The notes beneath the pieces are model-generated. The model had not been told where the DNA came from. It made no database searches and worked only from the letters and a program-made list of their open reading frames with translations. The position numbers and the translations under genes are program-made. A stretch of 17,169 nucleotides of DNA from Actinomycetota bacterium (GTDB taxonomy: Bacteria; Actinomycetota; Actinomycetes; S36-B12): assembly GCA_947472655.1 (NCBI GenBank), contig CANJCG010000023.1:1-17169 (forward strand), given 5' to 3'. Positions 1 through 7,506 of this stretch are shown here, in pieces; positions within the stretch are counted from its first letter, which is position 1, and every line of letters starts with the position of its first letter.

Positions 1-1329
1 ACAACTCAGGGCAGTGGCGCTGGGGCCGCCATAGTGGTGTCTGTCCCGGGCGCCAGCCCAGAAAGACTCGTAGATCTAGTGCAGAGAACAGCGCTCCTTG
101 ATTTCCGACCGGTGTACACCGTTCTTCCACCAACAGCCACGGTCGCTAAAGGCGAAGTCAAGGGCACCAGGCCAGTACAGGCTGCCGCCCTAGACGCGGT
201 TTTCCAAAAGGCCGTAGTGGCTCTCGACTGTACAAATCCAGCTTCGTATTCCGGTGGCACACCTGATGATCCAACGTTGTGGTTAGGAACGTGTACGAAA
301 GATGGAGCGGCTAAGTACGTCCTGCAACCTGCCTTTATCAAGGGCACCAATGTCACCAGTGCGACTGCTGCACTTCCGCAAAACGGCGTCGGTTGGGTAG
401 TAAACCTTGGCTTTGACTCAGAGGGCGCAAGTGCACTTGCAGAAGCGTCAACCACACTCTCAAAACTTCCTGACTGTTCAACGGGTGGCGCATCACCGTG
501 TAACGCTTTCGCGATTGTGCTTGATGGAGTCGTAAGTTCCGCGCCACGATTCAACGAACCCATCATTGGTGGAACTGCACAGATCGAAGGAAACTTCAAT
601 GCTGAAGCAGCTAACGATCTTGCTAACGTCTTGAAATACGGTGCTCTTCCGGTGACTTTGGAAGCTGTTGACATCACTTCGGTGTCAGCGACAGTCGGTG
701 GAGATCAGTTGCGTGCTGGAATCATTGCTGGACTGCTCGGTTTGGGTTTGGTCATGATTTACCTGCTGCTGTATTACCGAGTGCTTGGTTTGGTAGCGAT
801 CTTCTCCTTGGTAATCGCGGCAGGTGTGACCTACTTGACCTTTGTCGTCATGAGTAAGGCGATTGGGCTCACACTCACCTTGGCTGGTGTCGCAGGTGCG
901 ATTGTCGCGATCGGAATCACGGCGGATTCGTTCATCGTCTACTTCGAGAGAATTCGCGATGAGATGCGTGATGGACGCTCATTCCGTCAAGCTTGCGAGT
1001 CTGGCTGGATTCGTGCCAGGCGAACCTTGCTAGCAGCAGACTTCATCTCGCTTCTTGCAGCTGTGGTTCTTTACATGCTTTCGGTCGGTGGTGTCCGCGG
1101 CTTCGCGTTCGTTCTTGGTCTCACCACCGTCATTGACGTTGCGGTTGCCTTCTTATTCACGTATCCAATCACTGTGCTTCTTGGACGCAGCAGGTTGCTT
1201 CAGGCTGGTTCACGCTGGACTGGGCTTGACACTCAAAAGCTGAGCAGGTCAAACCCCGTTGGAGTGACGGAAACGATTGCCTCACGTCGACGAAAAGCCA
1301 AAGAATCTCAAGAGGAGGTGTCGTCATGA
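1..1329 (+). CDS. secD: Protein translocase subunit SecD (5' end cut by window edge)
   Basis: SecD works with SecF as the membrane auxiliary of the SecYEG translocon, using the proton gradient to pull preproteins out of the membrane. The frame is open from base 1, so 442 C-terminal residues are visible; the first membrane helix and the start of the periplasmic domain lie outside. The end of the periplasmic P1 region is recognisable by the LDGVVSSAP...FNEP...GG...EGNF block (about 517-600). Five hydrophobic segments follow (about 715-780, 787-850, 868-945, 1027-1080, 1099-1185), as expected for TM2-6. The ADSFIVYFERIRDE stretch carries the Asp (codon 925-927) that by family comparison matches the proton-relay Asp of TM4. 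Its stop overlaps the secF start (ATGA). A GTG at 34 is in frame, but the frame stays open to its left, so 34 is not the true start. Confidence 0.97.
   Translation, partial: TTQGSGAGAAIVVSVPGASPERLVDLVQRTALLDFRPVYTVLPPTATVAKGEVKGTRPVQAAALDAVFQKAVVALDCTNPASYSGGTPDDPTLWLGTCTKDGAAKYVLQPAFIKGTNVTSATAALPQNGVGWVVNLGFDSEGASALAEASTTLSKLPDCSTGGASPCNAFAIVLDGVVSSAPRFNEPIIGGTAQIEGNFNAEAANDLANVLKYGALPVTLEAVDITSVSATVGGDQLRAGIIAGLLGLGLVMIYLLLYYRVLGLVAIFSLVIAAGVTYLTFVVMSKAIGLTLTLAGVAGAIVAIGITADSFIVYFERIRDEMRDGRSFRQACESGWIRARRTLLAADFISLLAAVVLYMLSVGGVRGFAFVLGLTTVIDVAVAFLFTYPITVLLGRSRLLQAGSRWTGLDTQKLSRSNPVGVTETIASRRRKAKESQEEVSS
1313..1318 (+). promoter_or_regulatory. Strong Shine-Dalgarno for secF
   Basis: AGGAGG lies 7 bases before the secF ATG and inside the last codons of secD. 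It is the best anti-16S match I saw in the window. It lets secF be translated efficiently despite the ATGA overlap with secD. Confidence 0.85.
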
Positions 1330-2417
1330 GCCGACTCACTGGTTTAGGTCAGCGTCTATATAGCGGAAAAGCTTCCTTCAATGTTGTCGGACGGCGAAAG
1401 ACGTGGTACGTAGTTTCTTCATGCATCTTGCTTGTGGCTATTGGGTCTCTCTTAATCCGAGGACTGAATTTAGGTATCGAATTCCGAGGGGGCGCGGACT
1501 TTAGTATTCCTAATGCCACATGTTCGGTTGAGCAGGCACGAACGGTAGCTGAAACTAAAACCGAATCTCAAGCCATCGTCACGGTTTCAGGCAATGGCAC
1601 GATTCGTGTACAAACGGAACCAATTTCCACGGCTGAAAGTACCGTGTTGGCTCAATCGCTTGCAAAAACATGTGGCGTCTCGGTTGATCAGATCAAGATT
1701 CAGGTAGTAGGACCAACCTGGGGTAGCGAGATCAGTAAGAAGGCGTTGCAAGGCCTTGTGGTGTTCTTGATCCTGGTCGCCTTATTTATGTCAATCTACT
1801 TCGAATGGCGAATGGCAGCTGCAGGACTAATTGCACTTGCACACGACTTAATTATCACAGTAGGTCTTTATTCGCTTTTCGGTCTAGAGGTGACACCCGC
1901 AACAGTGATCGGGATTTTAACGATTCTTGGTTTCTCGCTCTATGACACTGTTGTCGTATTCGACAAGGTCAAGGAGAACACGAGAAATATCACTGGGCAA
2001 TCCATGCTCACCTACAGTGAGGCTGCCAACTTAGCGGTCAATCAGACATTGGTACGAAGTATCAACACGTCGATTGTGGCCTTGCTCCCAGTGCTTGCAA
2101 TTATTGTTGTTGGTGCCGGACTCCTTGGAGCTGGCACCTTGCTTGATCTGGCAGTGGCATTGGCCATAGGTATGGCTTCTGGTGCCTATTCATCAATTTT
2201 CGTCGCAACACCATTCTTAGTGCAACTCAAAGAAAAGCAGCCCGCAATGATCGCTTTGAGTAGTCGCGTTTATGCCCGCCGAGGTCAGGCAGCGAAAAAG
2301 GCTGACGTGGCTGGCGTTGACACCGATTCGTCCGGTCAAATAATCACCACGTTGGAAGATGCCGGTCAACGACAGCAACCTAAGAAGTTGCCTCGTTCAA
2401 AGCGTCCGAAGAATTAG
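1326..2417 (+). CDS. secF: Protein translocase subunit SecF
   Basis: SecF is the partner of SecD in the SecDF complex at the cytoplasmic membrane. The 363 residues show the full SecF architecture. TM1 is at about 27-45, followed by the GIEFRGG signature (50-56), an extracytoplasmic domain to about 130, the WGSEISKKAL segment before TM2, and five further TM segments (about 141-158, 163-185, 190-211, 248-266, 271-297). The YDTVVVFDKVKEN motif (206-218) and LVRSINTS (242-249) are typical; Arg244 is at the place of the TM arginine thought to pair with the SecD Asp in proton transfer. A basic, disordered cytoplasmic tail of about 60 residues follows. The ATG overlaps the secD stop by four bases and has a strong ribosome site. 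apt follows after two bases, so the genes are almost certainly co-transcribed. Confidence 0.97.
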   Translation: MSRLTGLGQRLYSGKASFNVVGRRKTWYVVSSCILLVAIGSLLIRGLNLGIEFRGGADFSIPNATCSVEQARTVAETKTESQAIVTVSGNGTIRVQTEPISTAESTVLAQSLAKTCGVSVDQIKIQVVGPTWGSEISKKALQGLVVFLILVALFMSIYFEWRMAAAGLIALAHDLIITVGLYSLFGLEVTPATVIGILTILGFSLYDTVVVFDKVKENTRNITGQSMLTYSEAANLAVNQTLVRSINTSIVALLPVLAIIVVGAGLLGAGTLLDLAVALAIGMASGAYSSIFVATPFLVQLKEKQPAMIALSSRVYARRGQAAKKADVAGVDTDSSGQIITTLEDAGQRQQPKKLPRSKRPKN

Positions 2418-2419
2418 CA

Positions 2420-2956
2420 ATGCTGCCAGAAATTGAACAGCTCTTACGGTCGCGCATTCGATTGATTGACGATTGGCCGATTCCTGGGGTGAAGTTTCAG
2501 GACCTCACTGGTCTCATGGCTGACGGCAAGGCCTTTGGCGCAGTGATAGCCGAGATCAACAGAGAACTTAACGACCAGCAAGTCGATGAAGTTGTCGGCA
2601 TAGAAGCTCGTGGATTCCCATATGGCGCGGCATTAGCGGCCAGTAGGGGAGCTGGGTTTATCACGGCTCGCAAGCCAGGCAAGTTGCCTCCTGAAGTTTT
2701 TGCTTTGGAATACGAGCTGGAATATGGCACCGCCACTCTCGAACTTCATCAAGATGCTTTAGGTGTGGGTCGCCGGGTGGTGATCGTTGATGACGTCCTG
2801 GCTACTGGCGGTACAGCCGGGGCGTGCATCGATCTTGTGCGCCAAACAGGGGCAGAGATCGTGGCACTGGTCGTGATCCTGGAAATAGGCTTTCTCAAAG
2901 GCAGAGACCGCTGTGATGAGCGTGGCGTACCGGTGGTTTCGCTTCTTAAGTCTTGA
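2420..2956 (+). CDS. apt: Adenine phosphoribosyltransferase
   Basis: Apt converts adenine and PRPP to AMP and pyrophosphate in purine salvage in the cytoplasm. The 178-residue length is normal for the family. Residues 120-135 (VVIVDDVLATGGTAGA) are the PRPP-binding loop of type I phosphoribosyltransferases. ARGF (63-66) and the flexible loop RKPGKLP (84-90) are the Apt-specific blocks. The ATG lies two bases after the secF stop, with no convincing ribosome site in front (only a weak GAAG), so translation probably depends on ribosomes finishing secF. The rel gene follows after about 39 bases. The secF-apt-rel order is the usual actinobacterial one and sets nucleotide salvage next to (p)ppGpp metabolism. 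Confidence 0.96.
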   Translation: MLPEIEQLLRSRIRLIDDWPIPGVKFQDLTGLMADGKAFGAVIAEINRELNDQQVDEVVGIEARGFPYGAALAASRGAGFITARKPGKLPPEVFALEYELEYGTATLELHQDALGVGRRVVIVDDVLATGGTAGACIDLVRQTGAEIVALVVILEIGFLKGRDRCDERGVPVVSLLKS

Positions 2957-2985
2957 TCGCCTTAGACTTGGCCTATCCCCGATGT

Positions 2986-2990
2986 GAGGT
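2986..2990 (+). promoter_or_regulatory. Shine-Dalgarno that decides the rel start
   Basis: GAGGT stands 5 bases before the GTG at 2996 and overlaps the other candidate GTG at 2984, which has no ribosome site of its own (CCTATCCCCGAT precedes it). This favours 2996 as the start of the (p)ppGpp synthetase gene. A TAGACT at 2963-2968 could be the -10 of an internal promoter giving a short leader, but no -35 match is visible. Confidence 0.55.
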
Positions 2991-2995
2991 GCGAC

Positions 2996-5275
2996 GTGAG
3001 CCAGGAAGCCCCGCTTCCCACGGAGCTAACGACAGCTCCTGTCGTTGTCATGCCTGATACTCAGAAACTTCGCTCTCGGATTGCAATTTTCGGTGGCTCA
3101 AAGCATCAACATCCCGAACTTGATCGGCTCCTTCGCACCCTTCGCAAGTACCATCCCAAAGCTGACGCGCGTTTGGTTGAACGGGCCTATGAGACTGCGG
3201 CTTACCTGCATCGTGAACAGCGGAGGCGAAGTGGGGATGCCTACATCACACACCCTGTTGCAGTAGCTGAAATTCTGGCTGATCTTGGAATGGGCGGCAC
3301 AACCCTTGCCGCGGCGCTGTTGCACGACACTGTAGAAGACACCGGCTACTCGCTGGACTCACTTCGGGAAGATTTCGGAGACGAAGTAGCAGCACTTGTT
3401 GATGGAGTGACCAAGCTCGACAAAGTGAAATATGGCGAAGCCTCGACTTCGGAAACAGTGCGCAAAATGGTTGTTGCGATGGCCCGCGACATTCGAGTGT
3501 TGATGATCAAGCTAGCTGACCGACTCCACAACATGCGCACCTTGCGATTCATGAGCGAGGAATCACAGCAGATCAAAGCTAGGGAAACATTAGAAATCTA
3601 TGCTCCTCTGGCACATAGGCTTGGGATGAACGCGGTCAAGTGGGAACTCGAAGATTTAGCCTTTGCCACGTTGTATCCAAAGATGTACGAAGAAATAGTT
3701 CGGCTCGTGGGAGAGCGCTCACCACAACGCGATATGTATCTAGATGAAGTGATTTCGGATATCGAATCTGATCTTCGCGCCCATAAAATCAAATGCACCG
3801 TAACTGGGCGACCAAAGCATTACTACTCCGTGTATCAAAAGATGATTGTGCGCGGACGTGATTTCGCTGACATATACGATCTCGTTGGCCTACGAATTCT
3901 CGTTGAGGATATGCGTGATTGCTACGGAGTTCTAGGCGCAATCCACGCAAAGTGGAGTCCGATGTCTGGACGTTTCAAGGATTTCATCGCAATGCCTAAG
4001 TTCAACATGTATCAATCACTACACACCACGGTGATCGGCCCTGGTGGCAAGCCGGTCGAGATTCAGATTCGAACGTATGACATGCACAATGCATCCGAGT
4101 TTGGAGTCGCCGCGCATTGGCGATACAAGCAAGGCGGAGACAAGAACAATCAGCAAAAGATCGATGACTTTGCTTGGTTGCGGCAATTGGTTGAGTGGCA
4201 AAAAGAGACGGAAGATCCTGATGAGTTCATGGATCAACTTCGCTACGACCTGGGTTCATCTGAAGTCTTTGTCTTCACCCCTAAAGGTGATGTCATTGCA
4301 CTGCCAACGGGGGCCACGCCCGTCGACTTCGCCTACACGGTTCACACAGAGGTTGGGCATCGATGTGTGGGTGCCAGGGTCAACGGTAAATTGGTTCCGC
4401 TTGAATCGGCGCTGACTAATGGTGATGTTATTGAGATTTTCACGTCTAAAGCAGAATCAGCAGGCCCGAGTCGAGATTGGTTGAGTTTCGTCGCATCGGC
4501 GCGAGCAAAGAGCAAGATCAAGGCTTGGTTCTCCCATGCGCGCCGTGACGAGGCAGTAGAACAGGGCAAGGACGCAATCGTTCGCGCCATGCGTAAGCAA
4601 GGATTACCTTTGCAGCGCATGATGAATACCCAATCCTTAAACGCGATCGCAATTGAACTTCATCACACCGATATCACAGGTCTTTATGCAGCGGTTGGTG
4701 AAAGTAAAATCAGTGCCGCATCCGTTATTCAGCGCCTCATCGATTCTGCGGGTGGTGTCGACCAAGCCGCTGACGATGCGGCTGAAGCACTCACTCCCAC
4801 TCGAGCCGCCAGTCGTGACACTCGGAGTTCAAATGACGTAGGTGTCATGGTTAATGGCAGTGATGATGTCTGGGTGAAGTTAGCAAAGTGCTGTACCCCA
4901 GTTCCTGGCGATGAGATTCTAGGATTTGTTACGCGAGGCAGTGGCGTTTCGGTTCATCGGGGAGACTGCATCAATGTGCCGGGGCTTCAAGAACAGCCCG
5001 ATCGAATTGTTGACGTGTCCTGGTCTCCGACATCGAGCAGTGTCTTTCTCGTGAATATCCAAATCGAAGCGCTTGATCGCGCGCGATTGCTGTCTGATAT
5101 GACTCGTGCATTGTCGGATACTCACGTGAATATTCTGAGCGCATCTGTCACGACGACGCGGGATCGCATCGCAATGTCACGATTCACTTTCGAAATGGCC
5201 GATCCAAAGCACCTGGGGTCAGTGCTCAAAGCGGTTCGAAATGTCGAAGGCGTGTACGACGCGTATCGTGTTTAA
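2996..5275 (+). CDS. rel: Bifunctional (p)ppGpp synthetase/hydrolase (Rel/RSH)
   Basis: This enzyme makes (p)ppGpp from ATP and GDP/GTP on starved ribosomes and also hydrolyses it, setting the stringent response. Numbered from GTG 2996 (759 residues), it has the complete long-RSH order. The HD hydrolase domain carries ITHP (His86) and HDTVEDT (His110-Asp111). The synthetase domain carries GRPKHYYSVYQKM, RFKD (326-329) and the YQSLHTTVIGP and AEFGVAAHW-like blocks (here SEFGVAAHW). A TGS domain (about 423-485) and a helical region follow. The zinc-finger-like domain has KCC (Cys632-Cys633) and HRGDC, and a C-terminal ACT domain runs from about 685. RFKD is the form usual in bifunctional enzymes, and both active sites look intact. 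A start at 2984 would add four residues. It converges with the DUF349 gene, with 10 bases between stops. Confidence 0.97.
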   Translation: MSQEAPLPTELTTAPVVVMPDTQKLRSRIAIFGGSKHQHPELDRLLRTLRKYHPKADARLVERAYETAAYLHREQRRRSGDAYITHPVAVAEILADLGMGGTTLAAALLHDTVEDTGYSLDSLREDFGDEVAALVDGVTKLDKVKYGEASTSETVRKMVVAMARDIRVLMIKLADRLHNMRTLRFMSEESQQIKARETLEIYAPLAHRLGMNAVKWELEDLAFATLYPKMYEEIVRLVGERSPQRDMYLDEVISDIESDLRAHKIKCTVTGRPKHYYSVYQKMIVRGRDFADIYDLVGLRILVEDMRDCYGVLGAIHAKWSPMSGRFKDFIAMPKFNMYQSLHTTVIGPGGKPVEIQIRTYDMHNASEFGVAAHWRYKQGGDKNNQQKIDDFAWLRQLVEWQKETEDPDEFMDQLRYDLGSSEVFVFTPKGDVIALPTGATPVDFAYTVHTEVGHRCVGARVNGKLVPLESALTNGDVIEIFTSKAESAGPSRDWLSFVASARAKSKIKAWFSHARRDEAVEQGKDAIVRAMRKQGLPLQRMMNTQSLNAIAIELHHTDITGLYAAVGESKISAASVIQRLIDSAGGVDQAADDAAEALTPTRAASRDTRSSNDVGVMVNGSDDVWVKLAKCCTPVPGDEILGFVTRGSGVSVHRGDCINVPGLQEQPDRIVDVSWSPTSSSVFLVNIQIEALDRARLLSDMTRALSDTHVNILSASVTTTRDRIAMSRFTFEMADPKHLGSVLKAVRNVEGVYDAYRV

Positions 5276-5285
5276 CAACGGCGAA

Positions 5286-6602
5286 TTAGCTTTTGAATTC
5301 CTTTGCCGCAGAGGATGCGGCATCCAAAAGAGCGCGGGTAGCAGCGATTGTTGCCTCGAGTTTTGCAATTTCTGAAGTCTTACCTGCTGCTGTTGCAGCA
5401 GCAAATTGCCCTTCTAATTTCGCGAGTCCGTCAGCAAAAGCATTCGCCGTTGATTCCGCGCGAGCACGCACCTCAGGATTGCTGCGCTTCCAGCTGTTTG
5501 ATTCTTCGTTACGAATGGAGTCTTCAACCTTCTTAAGACGCCGCTCCAAGCGATCACGGTCTGATTTAGGAAGTTCGCCTGCCTTGTCCCAGCGGTCTTG
5601 AATAGATCGCAACGTTGTTTTAGCTAGCTTGAGGTCGGTTGTAACTGTGATGGACTCCGCTTCAACAACCAGTGCTTCTTTGGCGGGGATATTGACTTTG
5701 AGTTCGTCCTCGGCAGCTGTTTCTATAGCGATGCGATTGGCGAAAAAGGTGTCCTGAGCAGCTTTGAAGCGCTTCCACAACTTGTCTTCGTCCCGCTTCG
5801 AAGTGCGGGGAGCAACCTTCCATTCCTGCATAAGGTCACGCAACTTCTTTGAAGTATTCACAAAGTCAGTTGAGGTTGAGAGCGCTTCTGCTCTGGTAAT
5901 TAACTCGCGTTTTTTAGAAGTTGCATCTTTGCGCTGGGATTCCACTTCGGTGAAATGCGCACGTCGACGCTTATCGAAGGTTGCTCGTGCTGCACTGATG
6001 CGTTTCCAAATTTCCTGCTCGGAAGTGCGATCCATCCGGGGTAAAGCTTTCCAATCATCAATCATCGAAGCAAAACGCTCGCTCGTGCTCTTCCACGCTG
6101 TGCTCTCAGCCAAAGACTCAGCCTCAATAGCTAATGCGTCTCGTTGAATATTCGCTGCCGCTTTTTGGGCAGCCTTTGCTGCCTGCTGGGCAGCCTTAGC
6201 TGTAGCGACTGCTGCTTCTAGGGCTGCGATCTTTGTAAGAAGCACCTGAGTGTCACCAACGTATGAATGTGCTGCCACCGCTTCGCGTACATGAGTGATG
6301 GCAACACCAGCAGCTTCAGCATTGGCATGACCGTCGGCAAGTCGCGCGGACGTGAGATCAAGTTCGACAACGAGGTCGTCATATTTGCGACCGAAAAAGG
6401 CAAGACCTTCAGCAGGCGGACCAGCAACCCACTGCCCAACGACAACCTCACCCTCGGGTGCAAACAGCACCACCGTGCCATCTGCATCAACACGGCCGAA
6501 CTTGCTTGGATCGCTCGCAGTCGGTGCTGCAGAAACTGCAGCCGGCTTTGGGCGTCGCAATGCTGCAGGCGTAGGGATCGCGCCTGGCAAAGACTCAGTC
6601 AT
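5286..6602 (-). CDS. DUF349 repeat protein (three repeats)
   Basis: This is a cytoplasmic, helical protein of unknown biochemical role. Three DUF349 repeats are visible at about 155-220, 230-295 and 305-370. Their hallmarks are WKALPR...IWKR, WKVAPR...LWKRF and WDKAGELP...LERRL, followed by charged coiled-coil-like helices. The N-terminus is Pro/Ala-rich (1-30). A short beta-type segment (about 35-75, with FGRVDADGTV) follows, as often seen in actinobacterial members. Residues 125-155 are an Ala/Lys/Gln helix, and the C-terminus (380-438) is another long Ala-rich helix. The ATG has a good ribosome site and lies 40 bases after the cyclophilin stop on the same strand, so the two genes may share a transcript. 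The position between rel and the cyclophilin gene is conserved in actinobacteria as I recall, but that does not establish a function. Confidence 0.9.
   Translation of the reverse strand: MTESLPGAIPTPAALRRPKPAAVSAAPTASDPSKFGRVDADGTVVLFAPEGEVVVGQWVAGPPAEGLAFFGRKYDDLVVELDLTSARLADGHANAEAAGVAITHVREAVAAHSYVGDTQVLLTKIAALEAAVATAKAAQQAAKAAQKAAANIQRDALAIEAESLAESTAWKSTSERFASMIDDWKALPRMDRTSEQEIWKRISAARATFDKRRRAHFTEVESQRKDATSKKRELITRAEALSTSTDFVNTSKKLRDLMQEWKVAPRTSKRDEDKLWKRFKAAQDTFFANRIAIETAAEDELKVNIPAKEALVVEAESITVTTDLKLAKTTLRSIQDRWDKAGELPKSDRDRLERRLKKVEDSIRNEESNSWKRSNPEVRARAESTANAFADGLAKLEGQFAAATAAGKTSEIAKLEATIAATRALLDAASSAAKEFKS
5304..5322 (+). terminator. Possible U-less terminator hairpin after rel
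   Basis: TGCCGCA (5304-5310) and TGCGGCA (5316-5322) form a perfect 7-bp stem with a 5-base loop, starting 29 bases after the rel stop codon. There is no T run after it on either strand. It lies inside the 3' end of the oppositely oriented DUF349 gene, where it encodes an Ala/Ser-rich stretch. It could therefore be a coding coincidence. It is the only hairpin near the convergent junction with a GC-rich stem of this length. Confidence 0.25.
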
Positions 6603-6609
6603 GATTGTG

Positions 6610-6615
6610 CCTTCC
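6610..6615 (-). promoter_or_regulatory. Shine-Dalgarno for the DUF349 gene
   Basis: Read on the minus strand this is GGAAGG, 7 bases before the ATG at 6602. It lies in the 40-base gap after the cyclophilin stop and supports independent initiation at that ATG. Confidence 0.65.
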
Positions 6616-6642
6616 GTTGAAAGGCCAACGTTACCGGTGAGG

Positions 6643-7461
6643 CTAGGCGCCTCGCACAGTTGCCCGTTCGATCACGACAGGTTGGTTCGGAGCGCCATCC
6701 CCGGTGCCGCCGGCGTCACCGGTTTTCGCAATTGCTTGAACGAGATCAAGTCCTGAAGTAACTGTGCCCCAAATGGTGTAATTCGGCGGCAACGTGGTGT
6801 CCTTGTACACGAGGAAGAATTGTGAGCCTGAGGTGCCGGGACCGGCGTTTGCCATAGCGACAGTGCCCGCCGGGTAATTCACACCAGCAGCAGTCGGCAG
6901 GTTTTCGTCGGGAACGGTGTATCCAGGTCCGCCAGAACCGGTTCCAGTTGGATCGCCGCATTGCAGCACGAAAATACTGCTAGTTGTGAGGCGATGGCAC
7001 GGGGTTTTGTCGTAGTAGCCCTGTTTGGCCAAAAAGACTTCTGAGGCAACGGTAGCCGGCGCCGATTTCGCTTGAGTCGTAATCACGACTGGGCCGCAGT
7101 TCGTATCGAGCACAATTTTGGTACCGGCGGCAATCGAGGCATCTGGCCTAGGAGCAACCTTGAATGACATAGGTGTCGTCGTGGTTGTGGTTGAGCCAAG
7201 GCACTTCAACGTTGGTCCAGCGATGGGTTGCCCAGAGTCAGATTGAACCACGTCAGATGTGCCAGAGCTAGCTTCGGTTGTTGAGGACTGATGGCTGAGC
7301 AAAACCCAACCGACCGTGCCCAAAACTAGGACGGCAACGGTCACGGCCGCCGTGATTTGCTGAACCCGTCGCCGATTGTCATATTTAGTGCTTCGGCGGG
7401 CCTGTTGGCGCTCGTACTTGGCATGGGCGAGTTCACGTTGACGCTTATTGGTATTCGACAC
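6643..7461 (-). CDS. Membrane-anchored cyclophilin-type peptidyl-prolyl isomerase
   Basis: Cyclophilins catalyse cis-trans isomerisation of prolyl bonds. Of the 272 residues, 1-35 are cytoplasmic and highly basic. About 36-55 form one TM helix with no lipobox, 56-110 are a Ser/Thr-rich linker (TTTTTT at 91-96), and about 112-272 are the cyclophilin domain. CHRL (155-158, catalytic-type Arg157), LQCGDPTGTG (166-175), MANAGPGTSGSQFF (203-216) and the WGTV block match the family. The enzyme should therefore act outside the membrane on exported proteins, near the Sec genes both in place and in role. Cys87, 122, 155 and 168 are all predicted extracytoplasmic and could form disulfides. The start is a GTG with no ribosome site but a TACACT six bases upstream, suggesting a leaderless mRNA. 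An ATG four bases upstream is in another frame that stops at once. Often annotated ppiB in relatives. Confidence 0.94.
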   Translation of the reverse strand: MSNTNKRQRELAHAKYERQQARRSTKYDNRRRVQQITAAVTVAVLVLGTVGWVLLSHQSSTTEASSGTSDVVQSDSGQPIAGPTLKCLGSTTTTTTPMSFKVAPRPDASIAAGTKIVLDTNCGPVVITTQAKSAPATVASEVFLAKQGYYDKTPCHRLTTSSIFVLQCGDPTGTGSGGPGYTVPDENLPTAAGVNYPAGTVAMANAGPGTSGSQFFLVYKDTTLPPNYTIWGTVTSGLDLVQAIAKTGDAGGTGDGAPNQPVVIERATVRGA

Positions 7462-7467
7462 CCATGG

Positions 7468-7473
7468 AGTGTA
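7468..7473 (-). promoter_or_regulatory. Putative -10 of leaderless cyclophilin promoter
   Basis: Minus-strand TACACT fits the actinobacterial TANNNT -10 pattern and stands exactly 6 bases before the GTG start at 7461. Transcription would therefore begin at or next to the start codon. No Shine-Dalgarno is present and no clear -35 is visible. It lies in the 45-base divergent region, 20 bases from the -10 candidate of the opposite gene. Confidence 0.45.
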
Positions 7474-7493
7474 TTAGGCCAGCGCAAGCAGGC

Positions 7494-7499
7494 TAGGGT
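7494..7499 (+). promoter_or_regulatory. Putative -10 of leaderless promoter for the hydrolase-hisS-aspS run
   Basis: TAGGGT fits the TANNNT -10 pattern and ends 7 bases before the GTG at 7507, the spacing expected for a leaderless transcript. It supports 7507 as the start of the hydrolase gene. It is the best promoter candidate for the nine-gene run to aroE. The -35 region is not recognisable. Confidence 0.5.
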
Positions 7500-7506
7500 T
7501 ACCTGC

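Noticed and set aside
6..677. 223-residue minus-strand open frame across the start of the window
   Set aside because: It lies entirely antisense to secD, has no recognisable motif, and its composition mirrors the secD codons.
5283..5300. GAATT...AATTC inverted repeat at the convergent junction
   Set aside because: A 5-bp AT-rich stem with an 8-base loop is too weak for a terminator.
5764..6147. 127-residue plus-strand open frame inside the DUF349 region
   Set aside because: It is antisense to the well-supported DUF349 repeats and has no start site or motif of its own.
6603..6642. Possible promoter (TAACGT on the minus strand) between the cyclophilin and DUF349 genes
   Set aside because: A TANNNT match alone in 40 bases is expected by chance, spacing is not leaderless, and no -35 is visible; the ribosome site alone explains DUF349 translation.
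7357..7506. 50-residue N-terminal extension of the MBL-fold hydrolase
   Set aside because: It runs antisense through the cyclophilin start and TM coding region, lacks family similarity, and a leaderless-type -10 sits just before GTG 7507.
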